A stretch of 64,000 bases of DNA, taken from positions 2,294,001 through 2,358,000 of the forward strand of contig NZ_BBWW01000001.1 of assembly GCF_001485215.1 (NCBI RefSeq), written 5' to 3'. Position 1 is the first letter of the stretch, and the number at the start of each line of letters is the position of its first letter. Shown in pieces: positions 38,568 to 46,942 of the stretch. This DNA comes from Leptolyngbya sp. NIES-2104. Lineage in GTDB: Bacteria; Cyanobacteriota; Cyanobacteriia; Leptolyngbyales; Leptolyngbyaceae. The translations under genes and the position numbers were made by a program. The notes beneath the pieces were generated by a model, which was not told the origin of the DNA, did not search any database, and saw only the letters and a program-made list of their open reading frames with translations.

Positions 38568-39608
38568 ATGATCCATAAAATTACGGTAGTAGTCCCGGTC
38601 TACAATGCCGAAGCGTATATCGGTAAAACGATTCAATCCGTTCTGGCGCAGTCTTATTCTGATTTTGAAGTGATCTTAGTAAATGATGGGTCACAAGATT
38701 GTAGTATCGAAATCTGTCAGCAGTTTCACGATCCCCGGATTAAGATTTTGCACCAAGAGAATCAAGGTCCGGCAGCCGCTCGCAATTTGGGAATTCGTCA
38801 CGCGCAAGGGGAGTATGTCGCCTTTTTAGACGGAGACGATCTTTGGACAGAAGATAAATTGGCGAAACATATCGAACATCTCGATCGCAATCCTGAAGTA
38901 GGTGTGAGTTTTTGCCCGTCTCGATTCATCGATGATCAGGGCAAAGAGATGGGCTTGTTGCAGTTGACCAAGATGAGCGGAATTACACCGATCGATTTAC
39001 TCTGTCGAACCCCGATCGGAAATGGCTCGGTTCCGGTGATTCGCAAGTCGATTTTAGAAGCGATCGAGTTCGTGAATGATGCGGGTGAGGTGTGCTATTT
39101 CAACCCGGATCGACGATTGCACCCCTCTGAAGATGTCGAATGCTGGATCAGGATTGCGCTGAAAACCAAGTGTCAGTTTGAAGGCATTCCGGAAGCGTTG
39201 ACGCTGTATCGAATTAGTTCTCAGAGTCACTCGGCTCAATTAATGAAGAAGCTGCATTCTTGGGAAGCGATGCTACAAGATTTAGAAGATTGGGCACCGT
39301 TAGAGGCACAAGAATGGAACGCGCCTGCAATGTCGTATCAGTATCGGCACTTGGCAAGACGGGCGGTTTCGTTGCGCGATCGGAGAATGTCGATCGATTT
39401 AATTCACCAAGCGATTTCGACCTATCCTGCCATTTTGGTCGAGGAGCCACATCGAACCTTACAAACGTTATTTGCGGCTTATTTGCTGAAGGTGTTGCCG
39501 AAATCTTGGTATCGGGGATTTGAAGCGATCGCGGTTCAGATCACGGGTGCGATGCAACGGTATCGAATGAATTCCCAATTACAAATGCGGAGCACCGAAT
39601 CAACGTGA
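38568..39608 (+). CDS. Family 2 glycosyltransferase
   Basis: A 346-residue GT-A glycosyltransferase. ITVVVPVYNAEAYIGKTIQSVLAQ is the N-terminal strand, FEVILVNDGSQD the nucleotide-binding region, and YVAFLDGDDLWTEDKL holds the DxD metal motif. The C-terminal third is helical and probably decides the acceptor. It likely decorates a cell-surface polysaccharide. It is convergent with the papain-like gene across an inverted repeat. Confidence 0.88.
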   Translation: MIHKITVVVPVYNAEAYIGKTIQSVLAQSYSDFEVILVNDGSQDCSIEICQQFHDPRIKILHQENQGPAAARNLGIRHAQGEYVAFLDGDDLWTEDKLAKHIEHLDRNPEVGVSFCPSRFIDDQGKEMGLLQLTKMSGITPIDLLCRTPIGNGSVPVIRKSILEAIEFVNDAGEVCYFNPDRRLHPSEDVECWIRIALKTKCQFEGIPEALTLYRISSQSHSAQLMKKLHSWEAMLQDLEDWAPLEAQEWNAPAMSYQYRHLARRAVSLRDRRMSIDLIHQAISTYPAILVEEPHRTLQTLFAAYLLKVLPKSWYRGFEAIAVQITGAMQRYRMNSQLQMRSTEST

Positions 39609-39624
39609 ATTCGATGAATCATCT

Positions 39625-39772
39625 CGCTTCGCTGTTTGGGGCTTCTGCCCCCTAAATCCCCCAAAACTGGGGGACTTTGAGTGGAAAAATCGATTCAATT
39701 AGGGAAATGCCGCTACCTTCAAAGTCCCTCAGAATGGGGAATTTAGGGGGCGAAACACCCAAAAACGGAGCG
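39625..39772. repeat. Long inverted repeat, third sequence type
   Basis: Left arm 39625-39680 and right arm 39719-39772 are imperfect inverted copies of about 55 bp, separated by 38 bp. The core CCCCCTAAAT...GGGACTTTGA is shared by both arms. The left arm also holds the hairpin CCCCC-aaaact-GGGGG. Similar sequences are common between genes in filamentous cyanobacteria as I recall. It sits between convergent genes and has the same nested design as the six larger elements. Confidence 0.85.
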
Positions 39773-39825
39773 AAAAATCTCATCAAACTCAGGGTACCTA
39801 GATTTCGCGGTGGAATCATTTATTT

Positions 39826-40620
39826 TCAAGGCATCCCCGTCACACCCGCCCAAAAATATTTCTTAAACGAACTCATATCCGTCTGAAGCGTCACCTGCTT
39901 CGCCCATGTATACACATCAAACGAAACCTGCTCACCATTCACCCGAAAATTTCCCAACAGCGTTACCCAATGACTCGGAAACGGAATCGGCAGCGGATTC
40001 CCCTGTAACAAGCCCTCAGCCGTAACCAACAACAACGCCACACCCCCCGCTTGAATCGCCGCGATCGATTGATTCATCGCCTCGATATCACTAAACAAAA
40101 ACGCCTGATGATAGTCCGTCTTGGAATAGCCCAAAAGCTCTCGAATCCAGCCTTTAATCTCCCAAGATTTTGTCATGCCCGCCAGATTACGAATCAACTC
40201 CGAAGCATTCGGCTCGATTGGAAATAACGAAGACTCAGACTCTCTCAGGGTTGCCAGCACCATCCAATCCGTTTGGCTCATCCGCAGATTGCGATCGACA
40301 TTTCCCCGCAGTGCTTCACTCGCTCGAATCCATTGTGTCGTCCCTTGAAATCCGCCACTTTCAAACAGATTTCGGCAAATTTGCACATAGCGAATCGGTT
40401 GTTTGCGAACTAATTCAAACAGCACACACGCAGGACCGCAAAATGGTTGTCCGCCCTGGTTAACTTGGAAAGGGTCAGCAATGCGCGATCGCAGCTCTGC
40501 AACGATCGTCGCCTTTTCTAAACACGCCCAAACACCCGCAGCACTCGATTGTTCAAACGTATCAATTTCGCTGATCGCTGCTTGAATTTGTGTTGCATCC
40601 AAACTTACAGAAGTTATCAT
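39826..40620 (-). CDS. Possible papain-like cysteine peptidase-fold protein
   Basis: About 264 residues, unrecognised as a named family. GGQPFCGPACVLFELVRKQP places a cysteine in a CGPA motif like that at the nucleophile of papain-like and C39 enzymes. A late PSHWVTLLG supplies a histidine and VSFDVYTWAK a possible acid or asparagine, in the usual Cys-His-Asp order. No signal peptide is visible. I chose ATG 40620 with AGGAG 11 bases upstream; the frame also allows a GTG at 40656. Activity is inferred only from residue order. Confidence 0.6.
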   Translation of the reverse strand: MITSVSLDATQIQAAISEIDTFEQSSAAGVWACLEKATIVAELRSRIADPFQVNQGGQPFCGPACVLFELVRKQPIRYVQICRNLFESGGFQGTTQWIRASEALRGNVDRNLRMSQTDWMVLATLRESESSLFPIEPNASELIRNLAGMTKSWEIKGWIRELLGYSKTDYHQAFLFSDIEAMNQSIAAIQAGGVALLLVTAEGLLQGNPLPIPFPSHWVTLLGNFRVNGEQVSFDVYTWAKQVTLQTDMSSFKKYFWAGVTGMP

Positions 40621-40757
40621 GACCGGGTTTTCTCCTAAAAGCGTGATATCTATCACTCTCTTGAAAGTAAAAAGTCACATACCCGTTCTGGAGCTGTCAC
40701 CGATCTTTCAAGTCAAAGCGTCGATAGTAATATCACAGTGCTTTATTAGATTTCCCG

Positions 40758-40964
40758 ATGAACGATTTGTCGCTCGCACCTGACCTGTCTGAAGTGTTTG
40801 CCAAAGTTAGCAGCAGTGGCAGAATGACCCTGCAAGATTGCCAACACCTGAGAACCGTATTACTCGAAAACCAGATCAGCGATGAAGAAAAACAAGCCAT
40901 CGATCGCTTACTTTATGCCATTCGTCTCGGTCGCATTCAAGTGATCGAAGAACCCCATGCCTGA
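40758..40964 (+). CDS. Small conserved cyanobacterial protein
   Basis: A 68-residue helical protein (PDLSEVFAKVSSSGRMTLQDCQHLRTVLL, then ISDEEKQAIDRLLYAIRLGRIQVI). The pattern is found in cyanobacteria beside DUF2949 genes as I recall, but has no known role. Its last 8 bases overlap the start of the DUF2949 gene, which indicates translational coupling and a joint function. Confidence 0.65.
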   Translation: MNDLSLAPDLSEVFAKVSSSGRMTLQDCQHLRTVLLENQISDEEKQAIDRLLYAIRLGRIQVIEEPHA

Positions 40965-41178
40965 AACGACTCGCTTGATTCAATTTCTCACCGACGAACT
41001 GAATGTCTCATCGAACTCGATCGCGCTTGCCCTGCAACAATGCGAACAATCTCCGAACTTACTTCCGATCGTGCTCTGGCAGTATGGCTTGATCAATCTC
41101 ACCGAGCTAGAACAAATCTTCGATTGGATGGCAGAATCAACCTGTGTGATTCCCAATGCTCAGGTCATCTTTCCGTAG
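40957..41178 (+). CDS. DUF2949 family protein
   Basis: A 73-residue protein of the cyanobacterial DUF2949 family, marked by LIQFLTDELNVSSNSIALALQQCEQSP and LLPIVLWQYGLINLTELEQIFDW. It is all-helical with no catalytic motif. It overlaps the preceding small gene by 8 bp, so the two are made together. Function unknown. The next gene, a glycosyltransferase, starts 80 bp downstream. Confidence 0.85.
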   Translation: MPETTRLIQFLTDELNVSSNSIALALQQCEQSPNLLPIVLWQYGLINLTELEQIFDWMAESTCVIPNAQVIFP

Positions 41179-41257
41179 TAGTAGTGCTGTAGCCAGATGC
41201 GGAAGCTTTATAAAAAGTTTATCGTTTGGGTCGATACTTTTAGTTTGGAGGCTTACG

Positions 41258-42343
41258 ATGCGGATTGCTCAGATTGCTCCTCTGTGGGAAACGGTACCCC
41301 CGCCCGCATATGGTGGAGCAGAATTAGTAGTGAGTTTATTGACCGAAGAACTCGTGCGACGCGGACATGAAGTGACGTTGTTTGCGACCGGAGATTCGAC
41401 CACTCAAGCCACACTCGATGCAATTCACCCTAGTGCATTGCGACTTGATCCCGCTGTAAAAGAGCATTCCGTTTACGAAGCGATTCAACTCAGTCGCGTC
41501 TACCAAAATGCTCACAAGTTTGACATCATTCATTCGCATATTGGGTTTGCTGCTTTAGCTTGCTCCCAATTAGTTAAAACGCCTACAGTGCATACTTTAC
41601 ATGGCACATTTAGTTTAGATAACCAGAAAGCTTTTAGTTCTTGTAAATCACAATCTTACGTTAGTATCTCCAACACTCAACGAGAACCCCGATTAGGATT
41701 AAACTACGTTGCTACGGTTTATAACGGGATTGATCCTTCCACCCATCACTTTTATCCTGAGCCAGATGCCCCGCCGTATCTGGCTTTTTTAGGGCGACTG
41801 TCCCCCGAAAAAGGACCCCATCACGCGATCGAGATTGCAAAGCGCGCAGGCTACCCGCTGAAAATGGCAGGCAAAGTCGATCGCGTTGATGTCGATTATT
41901 TCGAGCAGGAGATCAAACCTCACATTGATGGCGAACAGATTCAATATCTTGGTGAAGCGAATCATGTGCAGAAGAATCGACTGATGGGAAATGCGATCGC
42001 AACCTTATTTCCGATTACTTGGTGCGAACCGTTTGGTTTAGTCATGATCGAATCAATGGCGGCTGGAACACCTGTGATTGCGATGGAATTGGGTGCGACC
42101 TCAGAAGTGATTGTGCATGAGGAAACAGGTTTCTTATGTCAAAGCGTGGATGAATGTGTGGCAGCCGTTCAACGGATTGATCAAATCGATCGATGGGCGT
42201 GTCGTCGTCATGTTGAGACCAAGTTTGGCGTGAAACAAATGGTTGATGGCTATGAAGCCGTTTATCGTCAACTGTTAGGAGAGAAGTTTGCTCACAACGG
42301 TCACAGCAAGAGTATGCCAATTTTGGAGACATTGCAGCGGTAG
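41258..42343 (+). CDS. Family 4 glycosyltransferase
   Basis: A 361-residue GT-B glycosyltransferase. The N-terminal domain starts MRIAQIAPLWETVPPPAYGG, with the conserved glycine loop GGAELVV. The C-terminal domain has YLAFLGRLSPEKGPHHAIE and the nucleotide-sugar site EPFGLVMIESMAAGTPVIA. It transfers a sugar, often glucose, mannose or galactose, to a surface glycan or lipid. I chose ATG 41258 because TTTGGAG precedes it; the longer frame overlaps the DUF2949 gene. A 9-bp hairpin follows. Confidence 0.92.
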   Translation: MRIAQIAPLWETVPPPAYGGAELVVSLLTEELVRRGHEVTLFATGDSTTQATLDAIHPSALRLDPAVKEHSVYEAIQLSRVYQNAHKFDIIHSHIGFAALACSQLVKTPTVHTLHGTFSLDNQKAFSSCKSQSYVSISNTQREPRLGLNYVATVYNGIDPSTHHFYPEPDAPPYLAFLGRLSPEKGPHHAIEIAKRAGYPLKMAGKVDRVDVDYFEQEIKPHIDGEQIQYLGEANHVQKNRLMGNAIATLFPITWCEPFGLVMIESMAAGTPVIAMELGATSEVIVHEETGFLCQSVDECVAAVQRIDQIDRWACRRHVETKFGVKQMVDGYEAVYRQLLGEKFAHNGHSKSMPILETLQR

Positions 42344-42355
42344 AGGTTAGATCAC

Positions 42356-42383
42356 ACTGGGCGACCGAGTGCGATCGCCCAGT
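42356..42383 (+). terminator. Hairpin after the glycosyltransferase gene
   Basis: A perfect 9-bp stem ACTGGGCGA/TCGCCCAGT with a 10-base loop lies 12 bp after the stop. No T-run follows, so termination may be weak. The loop and right arm include GCGATCGC (HIP1). Confidence 0.55.
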
Positions 42384-42496
42384 TACACAGATGACACACC
42401 TGTGAAGTATTGATTAAGGAATGAGCTGGGTATGATGAAGCCAACGGGAAAGATACCAGATTTCCCCAAATGCAGAGTTTAATCAACCACGAAATT

Positions 42497-42934
42497 ATGC
42501 TGAAAAAAATCGAATTTGGAATCTTAGCAGCAATCTTAGTCAGCACCGGATCGATTGCTCCAGCGTTTGCTCAATCTACCAGACCTGCAACGACTCCCGC
42601 ACCAGAAGCGCAGTTCGTTCCGAGAGCGCAAGTTAAGTTGAATGGCGATCGCGTGAATATCACGTTGATCAATCTCACCAATGCTGCGATTACTTACCAA
42701 GCGATCGGGGATACTGAAATTAGAACTTTACCAGGACGTGGAACCGTGAACCTTCAGGGCTTGAGAGTTCCCACGACACTGACGCTCGATCGACAAGATT
42801 CCGGTTTATTGAATGTCACTCCGAAAGAAAAGGCTCCCGGTACGATCGAGGTTACGCTCGATGCCACAACTGACTTAGGAATCGATAGTCCGACGCTGCG
42901 GCTTGAAAGTAACGGTTCTGTGTTTCTTTATTAG
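42497..42934 (+). CDS. Secreted protein of unknown function
   Basis: About 145 residues. A signal peptide (MLKKIEFGILAAILVSTGSI, then APAFA) precedes a small beta-rich domain with VKLNGDRVNITLINLTNAAITYQAIGD and RTLPGRGTVNLQGLRVPTTLTL. I do not recognise the family; it is probably periplasmic or exported. I prefer ATG 42497 because it gives a normal signal peptide; an ATG at 42470 is in frame. It lies upstream of repeat copy 3 and is convergent with the next gene. Confidence 0.7.
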   Translation: MLKKIEFGILAAILVSTGSIAPAFAQSTRPATTPAPEAQFVPRAQVKLNGDRVNITLINLTNAAITYQAIGDTEIRTLPGRGTVNLQGLRVPTTLTLDRQDSGLLNVTPKEKAPGTIEVTLDATTDLGIDSPTLRLESNGSVFLY

Positions 42935-42946
42935 ATGAAGGAACAC

Positions 42947-42969
42947 TCTAGAAGATTCGCTTTTCTAGA
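42947..42969. terminator. Short hairpin after the secreted protein gene
   Basis: TCTAGAA and TTCTAGA form a 7-bp stem with a 9-base loop 12 bp after the stop codon. No T-run follows, so this is a tentative terminator. Confidence 0.35.
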
Positions 42970-42984
42970 CGATATTTGAGTACT

Positions 42985-43174
42985 CTTCGTTGTTGCTACA
43001 TCCCGCCCTGAAATGAATTTCGGGCTAACCGACGCAAGTCCATTGAAAATGGACTAAGAAGCTTGAAGCTTCCTCTGAGTCTACTTCAGTAGACTTTCGC
43101 CGATTAGCCCGAAATTCTATTTCAGGGCGGGAGTGCAACGCAGCGGAATGACTGTTTACCAGAACACCCTCTTA
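42985..43174. repeat. Nested inverted-repeat element, copy 3 (subfamily B)
   Basis: Arms GCCCTGAAAT...GGGC (near 43014) and GCCCGAAATTC...GGGC (near 43107) are complementary to each other and nearly self-complementary. The two inner hairpins are GTCCATTGAAAATGGAC and AGTCTACTTCAGTAGACT. A third small palindrome, AAGCTTGAAGCTT, lies between them. The right end AACACCCTCTTA matches copy 1. It lies between convergent genes. Confidence 0.88.
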
Positions 43175-43186
43175 GCGTTTCTTGCT

Positions 43187-43498
43187 CTACTGCATTGCAC
43201 TAGCAAGAACTTGCGCCAACTGTCGCAGTTGAGTCGCAACTTCTCCTTCTTGTGATTCTGCGGCATTGTTCAATTGCTTGGCTAAATCAGACAAAATTGA
43301 GCCAATCTCGCCGCTCCGAACACCGCCATCGATCGCTAACTTGAGTTCTCCTAGGGTTTCGGCAAACGGTGTGCCTTTAAGCTGCGCCTGCCAGGATTCA
43401 ATATTTGCGACTGCAGTTTCTGGATTGATCGATACTAATCCCGATTTTAAAAGCGCGATCGTATCGTTAACGTTTGCTGTTTGAGCCGTATTTGCCAT
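43187..43498 (-). CDS. Conserved hypothetical protein
   Basis: A 103-residue helical protein with no named family. It starts MANTAQTANVNDTIALLKSGL and has VANIESWQAQLKGTPFAETLGELKLAI and IGSILSDLAKQLNNAAESQEGEVATQLRQLAQVL. The heptad-like spacing suggests a helical bundle. Soluble, no cysteine. Similar small proteins occur in other filamentous cyanobacteria from memory. It is convergent with the secreted-protein gene across repeat copy 3 and monocistronic. Confidence 0.6.
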   Translation of the reverse strand: MANTAQTANVNDTIALLKSGLVSINPETAVANIESWQAQLKGTPFAETLGELKLAIDGGVRSGEIGSILSDLAKQLNNAAESQEGEVATQLRQLAQVLASAMQ

Positions 43499-43661
43499 TG
43501 TTAGATCCTAATGTTATATGTGATCTCTTAGTGTTTCTGATCGACCCTACGAATCCGTCAACCTGAAGGGAGAGTTCGATCGCAGAAAGTACCCGTCCGG
43601 GGAATGTAGCCGATGTAGGAAATTACTTATCGTGGAGATGTTCGAGCAGTTGAGTGGGTGT

Positions 43662-43710
43662 TGTTTGTCAGTAGAAACAGTTGTGCAGCCTGAGTTCTGA
43701 CTGACAAACA
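43662..43710. repeat. Isolated 11-bp inverted repeat
   Basis: TGTTTGTCAGT at 43662-43672 is repeated inverted as ACTGACAAACA at 43700-43710, with 27 bases between. It lies just beyond the stop of the hybrid kinase. The sequence is unrelated to the large repeat elements. It may be a weak terminator: CCCTTTTCTT follows on the plus strand. Confidence 0.5.
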
Positions 43711-43719
43711 GCCCTTTTC

Positions 43720-46700
43720 TTAATTGAGCAAAGCCACGATCGTATTCACCAGTTCATCTGGGTCAACGGGTTTCGCTAAATGTTGCTGAAATCCTGCTGC
43801 TAAAATCTGACGCTGATTGGTTTCACCTGCATAAGCCGTGAGCGCGATGGCGGGAACATTAATCTGTTCTCGAATCTGCTGAATCAATTGATACCCATCA
43901 AGATCGGGCATTGCAATATCGCTGATGAGTAAATCCGGCTGGAACTCAGAAAGCTTTTCAAATGCAGATTTTGCCGATCGAGCACTTTCAACGATCGCGC
44001 CCATCGCCTCTAGCAAAAACACGAGAAAATCCAGATTATCCGGTTCATCATCGACCGCGAGAATTTTAATTCCAGCAAGATCACGACTTGATTTGGGCAT
44101 CTCTGGAGCATCACTCTGCATCTGAAAGAGTGAGAGCGGCAACCTCACCGTAAACGTTGCCCCTTGATTTTCACCCGCGCTTTCAGCCGAAATCGTCCCG
44201 CCGTGTAACTCAACTAAATGACGAGCGATCGCTAGTCCTAATCCCAATCCGCCAAACTGGCGAGTCGTCGAAGAATCCCCTTGACGAAAGCGATCGAAGA
44301 TATACGGCAGCACTTCCGATCGAATCCCCTTTCCAGTATCGCGAATCTGAATTTCTGCTTCAGTGCCAACCTGGGATAACTTCACGTCAACCCGTCCAGC
44401 ATGATCGGTAAACTTCACCGCATTCGAGAGTAAATTCCAGAGCACTTGCTGTAATCGATTCGCATCCCCTCGCACTGTTTCAACATCAGAATCTAGATGA
44501 AGGTGAACCTCGATCGCTTTCGATTCAGCGGCGAGTTGCACCGTTTCTAATGCGGCTCGGATTGTCTCAACTAAATTCACTGAATCCGAATTCAGGGTGA
44601 GCTTACCTTGCAGAATGCGTGACACATCCAGCAAATCTTCGATCAATTGAGCTTGCAGTTGAGCATTGCGCTCGATCGTTTCTAAGGCTTGCGGAACTTT
44701 TGCAGGCGGACATTTTCCGGCTCTCAACATTCGTACCCAACCTAAAATCGGATTCAGTGGCGTTCTCAATTCGTGCGAGAGTACCGCCAGAAATTCGTCT
44801 TTAATCCGGTTCGCTTGTTCCGCTTGTTCGCGCAGGCGTTGTTCTCGTTCTAGAAGTTGCTGGCGTTCTGCTTCTTGCTGCTTGGTTTCAGTAATATCGA
44901 TCACGGCTCCAATCAGTCGAACTGCTTTGCCGGATGGATCGAATAGTGCTTGTCCAGTTGCTGAAATCCAGCGCTCAGCGCCATCCGAAGCCCGAATCAC
45001 GCGATATTCGGCTTTGAATTCTCCTGAACTGCCCGGAGCGATCGCAGCTTCGACCCGTTGATTTGTGAGAGCCAGATCTTCAGGATGCAGCAACGATTCA
45101 AACTGTGCATAGTTCACTTCTGCATCGATCGACAATCCAAACATCGTTTTGCAGCCGTTATCCCAGGTGAGTTGTTCAGTAAGGAGATTAAAATCCCAGG
45201 TTCCCAGTTTGGCACACTCGATCGCGGATCTTAAGCGCTCTTCGGTTTCTCGGAGTGCGGCTTCGATCTGTTTACGCTCGGTGATATCACAAACGGCTCC
45301 CGGAAACGAGATCGGAATCTCATTCGCATCGTATTCGACTCGTCCGCGTGCGAGTACCCAGCGTTCACCCTTGACCGATTGCAGCCGATATTCTGCGAAA
45401 TACTCTTCTCCAGTGTCGATCGCTTTGCGAATCGCCGCCGAAACCGATTCGCGATCGTCCGGGTGCATTCCCGCTAAAAAAAACTCGATCGGCAATCCTT
45501 GACTTGCATTTTCGGGCAACACACCAAACAAATTCGCAAATTCTAGATCAATGAAAATTAGGTTTTGCCGCAGATCCCAGCGCCATGTATAGATCGATCC
45601 TGCAGCTAACGCCGAAGACAGCAATGAATCCGCTTCTTTTAAGCTGGCTTGGGTTTGTTTAAGTTGCGTGAGATCGATCGCAAAGTAGTATCCGCTCTGT
45701 GAACCATCTTCAAACAGTCCCGCGCTAATCAAAATCGGAATCCGCCGTCCATCTTTGTGCCAGTACTCTTTCTCGTAAGGCGTAGAATATCCTTGAGTTA
45801 CAACTTCTTCAACTGCTTTCGCATCCTGCGCTTCCCACTCAGGCGGTGTAAGCGCTCTCCAGCTAATCTGTCCCGCTTCAAGCTCCGATCGACTATATCC
45901 AATCAAATCAAGCAAGGCATTATTTGCCTCGGTCACTCTGCCTTCGATCGTCCAAATCGCCAGCGGCACCATATTCCCCTCGAACAAGCGACGAAACCGA
46001 GCTTCACTCTCTCGCAATGCTTGTTCTGTGTGTTTGCGATCGGTAATATCTGTCACAAAGACTGATAGCCCTTTATCCGAGGGGTAAGCCCGATTGACAA
46101 ACCACCGATCCCAGGTCGGATAAAGAAACTCAAATTCGATCGGGATTTGCTCAGCTACACTGCGATGATAAGCCTCATAAACCGGAGTCGCGACCAAATC
46201 GGGGAAGACATCCCAAACGCGCCGCCCAATCAATTCTGCTTCTGATTTTTGCAATAATCGCGTTGCGGACGGACTCACGTAGAGATAATGCCACTCTCGA
46301 TCGAACACCACAAACGCTTCAGTGATACTCTGCAAAACAGTTTCGGCTCGTTCTTTCGCGCTTTCTGCTGCTTGCCGCAAGACTCGTTCTCGCTCGGTCG
46401 CTTCTTGTTGGGCTTGTGCTGCCAATTCCTCCTGAGTAATATCCCGCACTTCGATCACGGTTCCGATCGTTTTCCCGCTTTGTCGAATCGGGCTTGCGGT
46501 ATACGTCACCGGATAAAAGTGCCCGTTCCGATGCACGAACACTTCTTCGCCTTGTTCTTGATTGTTTTTGGGAAAAACTTGATCGATCGGACATTCGCAC
46601 AAAGGATAAGGCGTTCCATCCGGTCGCGTGTGATGAATCACATCATGTAACGCTCGTCCTTCCACTTCTGCGAGAGTAAATCCTGTAAGCTGCTCAGCCG

Positions 46701-46863
46701 CAGGATTCATATACACACACTGCTGGTGTTCATCCATGACAAATAGCGCCAGCGTTGCATTGTTACAAATTGCTTCCAAGTACTGCTTGTAGTGTTGAGT
46801 ATCGGTTGCAGGTTGTGACGATCGCTGATATTCACTCAAGGGCGTGAGAGGGTGAGAAGTCAT
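43720..46863 (-). CDS. Hybrid sensor histidine kinase with five PAS domains
   Basis: A 1047-residue soluble hybrid kinase. Five PAS domains occupy about residues 25-665 (starts near ICNNATLALFVMDEHQQ, ITEAFVVFDREWHY, NMVPLAIWTIEGR, LAAGSIYTWRWD, CAKLGTWDFNLL), some with PAC tails. HisKA follows (DEFLAVLSHELRTPLNPILGW), then HATPase (VLWNLLSNAVKF, DTGKGIRSEV, GGLGLGLAI). A C-terminal receiver domain has its Asp in DLLISDIAMPD. It senses a cytoplasmic signal, perhaps redox or light. A downstream partner is not encoded here. Confidence 0.93.
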   Translation of the reverse strand: MTSHPLTPLSEYQRSSQPATDTQHYKQYLEAICNNATLALFVMDEHQQCVYMNPAAEQLTGFTLAEVEGRALHDVIHHTRPDGTPYPLCECPIDQVFPKNNQEQGEEVFVHRNGHFYPVTYTASPIRQSGKTIGTVIEVRDITQEELAAQAQQEATERERVLRQAAESAKERAETVLQSITEAFVVFDREWHYLYVSPSATRLLQKSEAELIGRRVWDVFPDLVATPVYEAYHRSVAEQIPIEFEFLYPTWDRWFVNRAYPSDKGLSVFVTDITDRKHTEQALRESEARFRRLFEGNMVPLAIWTIEGRVTEANNALLDLIGYSRSELEAGQISWRALTPPEWEAQDAKAVEEVVTQGYSTPYEKEYWHKDGRRIPILISAGLFEDGSQSGYYFAIDLTQLKQTQASLKEADSLLSSALAAGSIYTWRWDLRQNLIFIDLEFANLFGVLPENASQGLPIEFFLAGMHPDDRESVSAAIRKAIDTGEEYFAEYRLQSVKGERWVLARGRVEYDANEIPISFPGAVCDITERKQIEAALRETEERLRSAIECAKLGTWDFNLLTEQLTWDNGCKTMFGLSIDAEVNYAQFESLLHPEDLALTNQRVEAAIAPGSSGEFKAEYRVIRASDGAERWISATGQALFDPSGKAVRLIGAVIDITETKQQEAERQQLLEREQRLREQAEQANRIKDEFLAVLSHELRTPLNPILGWVRMLRAGKCPPAKVPQALETIERNAQLQAQLIEDLLDVSRILQGKLTLNSDSVNLVETIRAALETVQLAAESKAIEVHLHLDSDVETVRGDANRLQQVLWNLLSNAVKFTDHAGRVDVKLSQVGTEAEIQIRDTGKGIRSEVLPYIFDRFRQGDSSTTRQFGGLGLGLAIARHLVELHGGTISAESAGENQGATFTVRLPLSLFQMQSDAPEMPKSSRDLAGIKILAVDDEPDNLDFLVFLLEAMGAIVESARSAKSAFEKLSEFQPDLLISDIAMPDLDGYQLIQQIREQINVPAIALTAYAGETNQRQILAAGFQQHLAKPVDPDELVNTIVALLN

Positions 46864-46942
46864 GAACGAGCAGCCATTTGTCTAAAATTAGATTCATCGT
46901 ATGACAAGCGATCGCGCGCTCCTGTCTACCGATGGAGTGAAC

